A stretch of 6,013 nt of DNA, taken from JAIPJO01 sp035269015. Its GTDB lineage: Bacteria > Patescibacteriota > Patescibacteriia > Patescibacteriales > UBA12465. Below, one piece after another: positions 4,476-6,013 of this stretch; the stretch's first letter is position 1, and every line of letters starts with the position of its first letter. The stretch lies in the NCBI GenBank assembly GCA_035269015.1, contig DATFJU010000010.1:1-6013 (forward strand), read 5' to 3'. The notes below the pieces were generated by a model. That model was not told the DNA's origin, searched no databases, and saw only the letters and a program-made list of their open reading frames with translations. The translations under genes and the position numbers were made by a program.

Positions 4476-6013
4476 TTAATTATTTTTTAAACTATTAACT
4501 TGTATTTTTAGTATTTCAAGCTCTGTTTCTAAATTATTAATTTTTTCTTTTTGTGTTTTTATTTCTGCAGCTTGTGTTTTTATTCCTGCAGTTAAAACAG
4601 CAGTTAAGTTAGCATACTGTATAGATTTCATATCAGTTTCGCTATTGGTTTTAACTAATTCAGGTATTATCTTCTCTACTTCTTGAGCAATAAAACCTTG
4701 TGAGGCAACGCCATCTTCTTTCCAAGTAAAAGATACCGGATTTAACTTATCAATCACAGCCAAGCTCTCACTACCTAAAGAAACAATATTATCTTTTAAT
4801 CTTTTATCTGAATTGTAATAGAAGGCAGTAGCTGTTACGTCACCTCCGAATACTCCATCATCTTCTGCCCAAATGCCATTGTCACCCAAAGCTGCATCTG
4901 GATGACCATTTGTAGCCCACACCATTTGATGTCCTCCAGCCATAGCACCTCCAGTAGTATTATTAGTGTGTTTATAGGCTAAACCATATAAATTACCGAA
5001 GTTTGAACCATCAGCAGCAATATCATAAGCAGTACCCATAGACCAAATATGATCTATTTTATATGAATCATATGTTCCATAAATACCAGATTGTCTATTA
5101 GACGCAGAAGCGGTTAACTTTCCAGTAAAGGTATCACTGGCATCACTTCTCAAAAAACGATAAGCATGCAAACCATCTACAGTATCCGCGTCACCACTAG
5201 TAATAGCAGAATCAACATAACTCTTAGTGGTGGCATGATTACTAGCAGTAGGAGTTGCTACGGCTACCGAACCTCTAAATTCCCAGTTATTAGAATTATA
5301 TCTATTTCTTGCAGTCCATTGATAATCACCAGCAGAGTTTCTAAATAAAGTAATATAATCAGAACCTGCCCCTGTAGTTGCAGGGGAACTATCACCATTA
5401 TACTCTATTCCTCCACCATGACTTTTTGATTGTCCTACATAAACCTGACCTGTTCCCTGACTATCTCCATGTAAAGCAATACGAGATTTTCCTGTATCAT
5501 TACTTAATATGGCTAAGGTAGTATTTGTTCCTGCATCCATTGTATCACTGGCATCACTTCTCAAAAAACGATAAGCATGCAAACCATCTACATAATCTGC
5601 ATCAAGACCTGAGCCTGAACCTTCAGAAACGTTAAGAGTAACTGTCCCTGATGTACCGCCACCTGTGAGCTGATTACCAGCGGTAACCCCAGTAATAAGG
5701 TAACTATCCAAAGATGTATGAAGATCGGCGGCAACTTGAGCAGGGGTTGATGGACGAATATAATTATTACTAACAGTATCAATTTGAGTCATGATATAGT
5801 TTACACTACCGTTCGTGTTATCATATTCAGATTTAAATAATCTAGCATTAATATCCCCAGAACTATTTCTGGCTGCAATAGTGCTTGGTGTAGAAGCCGA
5901 GGTAGCGCTAAATCCATCCAGTGTCCCCGTATTTGTCACATTACAAGTCGAACCATCACATGTCGTATCACCAATAACAGAAGAATCAACATAACTTTTG
6001 GTAGTAGCATGAT
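4476..6013 (-). CDS. Tail-fibre-like repeat protein with C-terminal S74 self-cleaving chaperone domain, 5' end outside window
   Basis: The frame is open to the right edge, so the GTG at 5939 is internal and the true start lies beyond 6013; 512 codons are visible. Numbering from that GTG, the body is Gly/Ser/Thr/Asn/Asp-rich with tail-fibre-like repeats: HATTKSYVDS (just before the GTG and at 235-244) and VDGLHAYRFLRSDASDT (117-133 and 254-270). The Peptidase_S74 chaperone domain starts at NSDKRLKDNI (376-385) with the Ser377/Lys382 pair of the self-cleavage site, then FTWKEDG, QGFIAQEVEKIIPELV and SIQYANLTAVL. Residues about 453-487 form a coiled coil (EIKTQKEKINNLETELEILK). In known S74 proteins the domain drives trimer assembly of a beta-structured fibre and then cleaves itself off before the Ser; here that would release about 111 residues. 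The body is richer in GC than neighbouring genes. It is likely a trimeric surface fibre, host adhesin or prophage tail fibre. No signal peptide region is visible and no other phage genes are seen. Confidence 0.88.
   Translation of the reverse strand, partial: HATTKSYVDSSVIGDTTCDGSTCNVTNTGTLDGFSATSASTPSTIAARNSSGDINARLFKSEYDNTNGSVNYIMTQIDTVSNNYIRPSTPAQVAADLHTSLDSYLITGVTAGNQLTGGGTSGTVTLNVSEGSGSGLDADYVDGLHAYRFLRSDASDTMDAGTNTTLAILSNDTGKSRIALHGDSQGTGQVYVGQSKSHGGGIEYNGDSSPATTGAGSDYITLFRNSAGDYQWTARNRYNSNNWEFRGSVAVATPTASNHATTKSYVDSAITSGDADTVDGLHAYRFLRSDASDTFTGKLTASASNRQSGIYGTYDSYKIDHIWSMGTAYDIAADGSNFGNLYGLAYKHTNNTTGGAMAGGHQMVWATNGHPDAALGDNGIWAEDDGVFGGDVTATAFYYNSDKRLKDNIVSLGSESLAVIDKLNPVSFTWKEDGVASQGFIAQEVEKIIPELVKTNSETDMKSIQYANLTAVLTAGIKTQAAEIKTQKEKINNLETELEILKIQVNSLKNN
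5131..5180 (-). repeat. 50-base direct repeat, copy nearer the 3' end of the S74 gene
   Basis: Identical over all 50 bases to 5542-5591. It encodes nearly all of VDGLHAYRFLRSDASDT in the fibre body. The copies are 411 bases apart start to start, which is 137 codons, so both are in the same frame. Identity at every third codon position is more than protein conservation needs and suggests recent duplication or gene conversion. Confidence 0.95.
5205..5239 (-). repeat. Second fibre repeat, copy 1 (encodes HATTKSYVDSA)
   Basis: Matches 5979-6013 at 30 of 35 positions. Most differences are silent, so the peptide HATTKSYVDS is preserved. It lies just upstream in coding order of the 50-base repeat copy at 5131-5180, so the two repeat types adjoin here but not in the other half of the visible gene. 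Confidence 0.85.
5542..5591 (-). repeat. 50-base direct repeat, copy nearer the 5' end of the S74 gene
   Basis: Exact match to 5131-5180, encoding VDGLHAYRFLRSDASDT. Codons just before it in reading order read GLDADY, against SGDADT before the other copy, so similarity extends weakly past the exact match. After it the sequences diverge (MDAGTN against FTGKLT). Confidence 0.95.
5979..6013 (-). repeat. Second fibre repeat, copy 2, cut by the window edge
   Basis: Encodes HATTKSYVDSS and matches 5205-5239 at 30 of 35 bases. It is followed in coding order by a two-cysteine segment, TTCDGSTCN, that the other copy lacks. The repeat may extend beyond the window. Confidence 0.85.

Noticed and set aside
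5166..5348. 60-codon + strand ORF inside the S74 gene
   Set aside because: It lies entirely opposite the well-supported S74 reading frame and shows no recognisable motif; it is a shadow frame.
5131..5591. Direct repeats as a CRISPR array or attachment sites for the nearby recombinase
   Set aside because: There are only two copies, 411 bases apart, both translated in frame as a fibre repeat, and with no dyad core like a recombination site.
5588..5782. 64-codon - strand ORF, hydrophobic
   Set aside because: It is in another frame of the same strand as the S74 gene, overlapping it fully; the hydrophobicity comes from frame-shifted Thr/Ser/Asn codons.
4476..5939. GTG at 5939 as the start of the S74 protein
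   Set aside because: The frame continues to the window edge and upstream codons encode the HATTKSYVDS repeat also found inside the protein, so the coding region continues.

Overview
The window looks like chromosomal DNA from a very AT-rich bacterium, probably a Patescibacteria/CPR lineage of Parcubacteria type. This is inference. It rests on low GC (for example 11 of 60 bases in 1141-1200), the near-absence of Shine-Dalgarno motifs, an EnvC-like M23 protein whose C-terminal domain resembles parcubacterial homologues as I remember them, and a large S74-chaperone surface/fibre-type protein. Stops are TAA or TAG and no in-frame TGA is needed, so the standard bacterial code fits.

Left part (1-1824, + strand): the 3' end of ddl (D-Ala-D-Ala ligase, start outside the window), then ftsQ after 5 bases, then a 47-codon gene for a single-span membrane protein after 7 bases. 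This is the ddl-ftsQ core of a division/cell-wall cluster, but ftsA and ftsZ do not follow.

Middle (1825-4171): a Xer-type tyrosine recombinase on the + strand, convergent with a secreted coiled-coil M23 peptidase on the - strand, 27 bases apart. Each has its own recognisable sigma70-type promoter, and each promoter is tied to a long inverted repeat. The repeat at the xer promoter has the layout of a Cre/loxP-like recombination site (12-13 base arms, 8-base spacer) directly before a tyrosine recombinase gene. The -10 of the M23 gene lies in the centre of a second palindrome.

Right part (4172-6013): about 300 bases of AT-rich sequence without a convincing gene, then the 3' half or so of a large - strand gene entering from beyond the right edge. 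Its product has tail-fibre-like repeats, a C-terminal Peptidase_S74 self-cleaving chaperone domain and a terminal coiled coil. Its body is richer in GC than its neighbours and holds an exact 50-base in-frame direct repeat.

Functionally, ddl supplies the D-Ala-D-Ala dipeptide for peptidoglycan, FtsQ scaffolds the divisome, the M23 protein probably splits septal peptidoglycan, and Xer resolves chromosome dimers. The left and middle parts therefore form a loose cell-division neighbourhood. The S74 protein is a surface or phage-derived fibre with no evident link to it.
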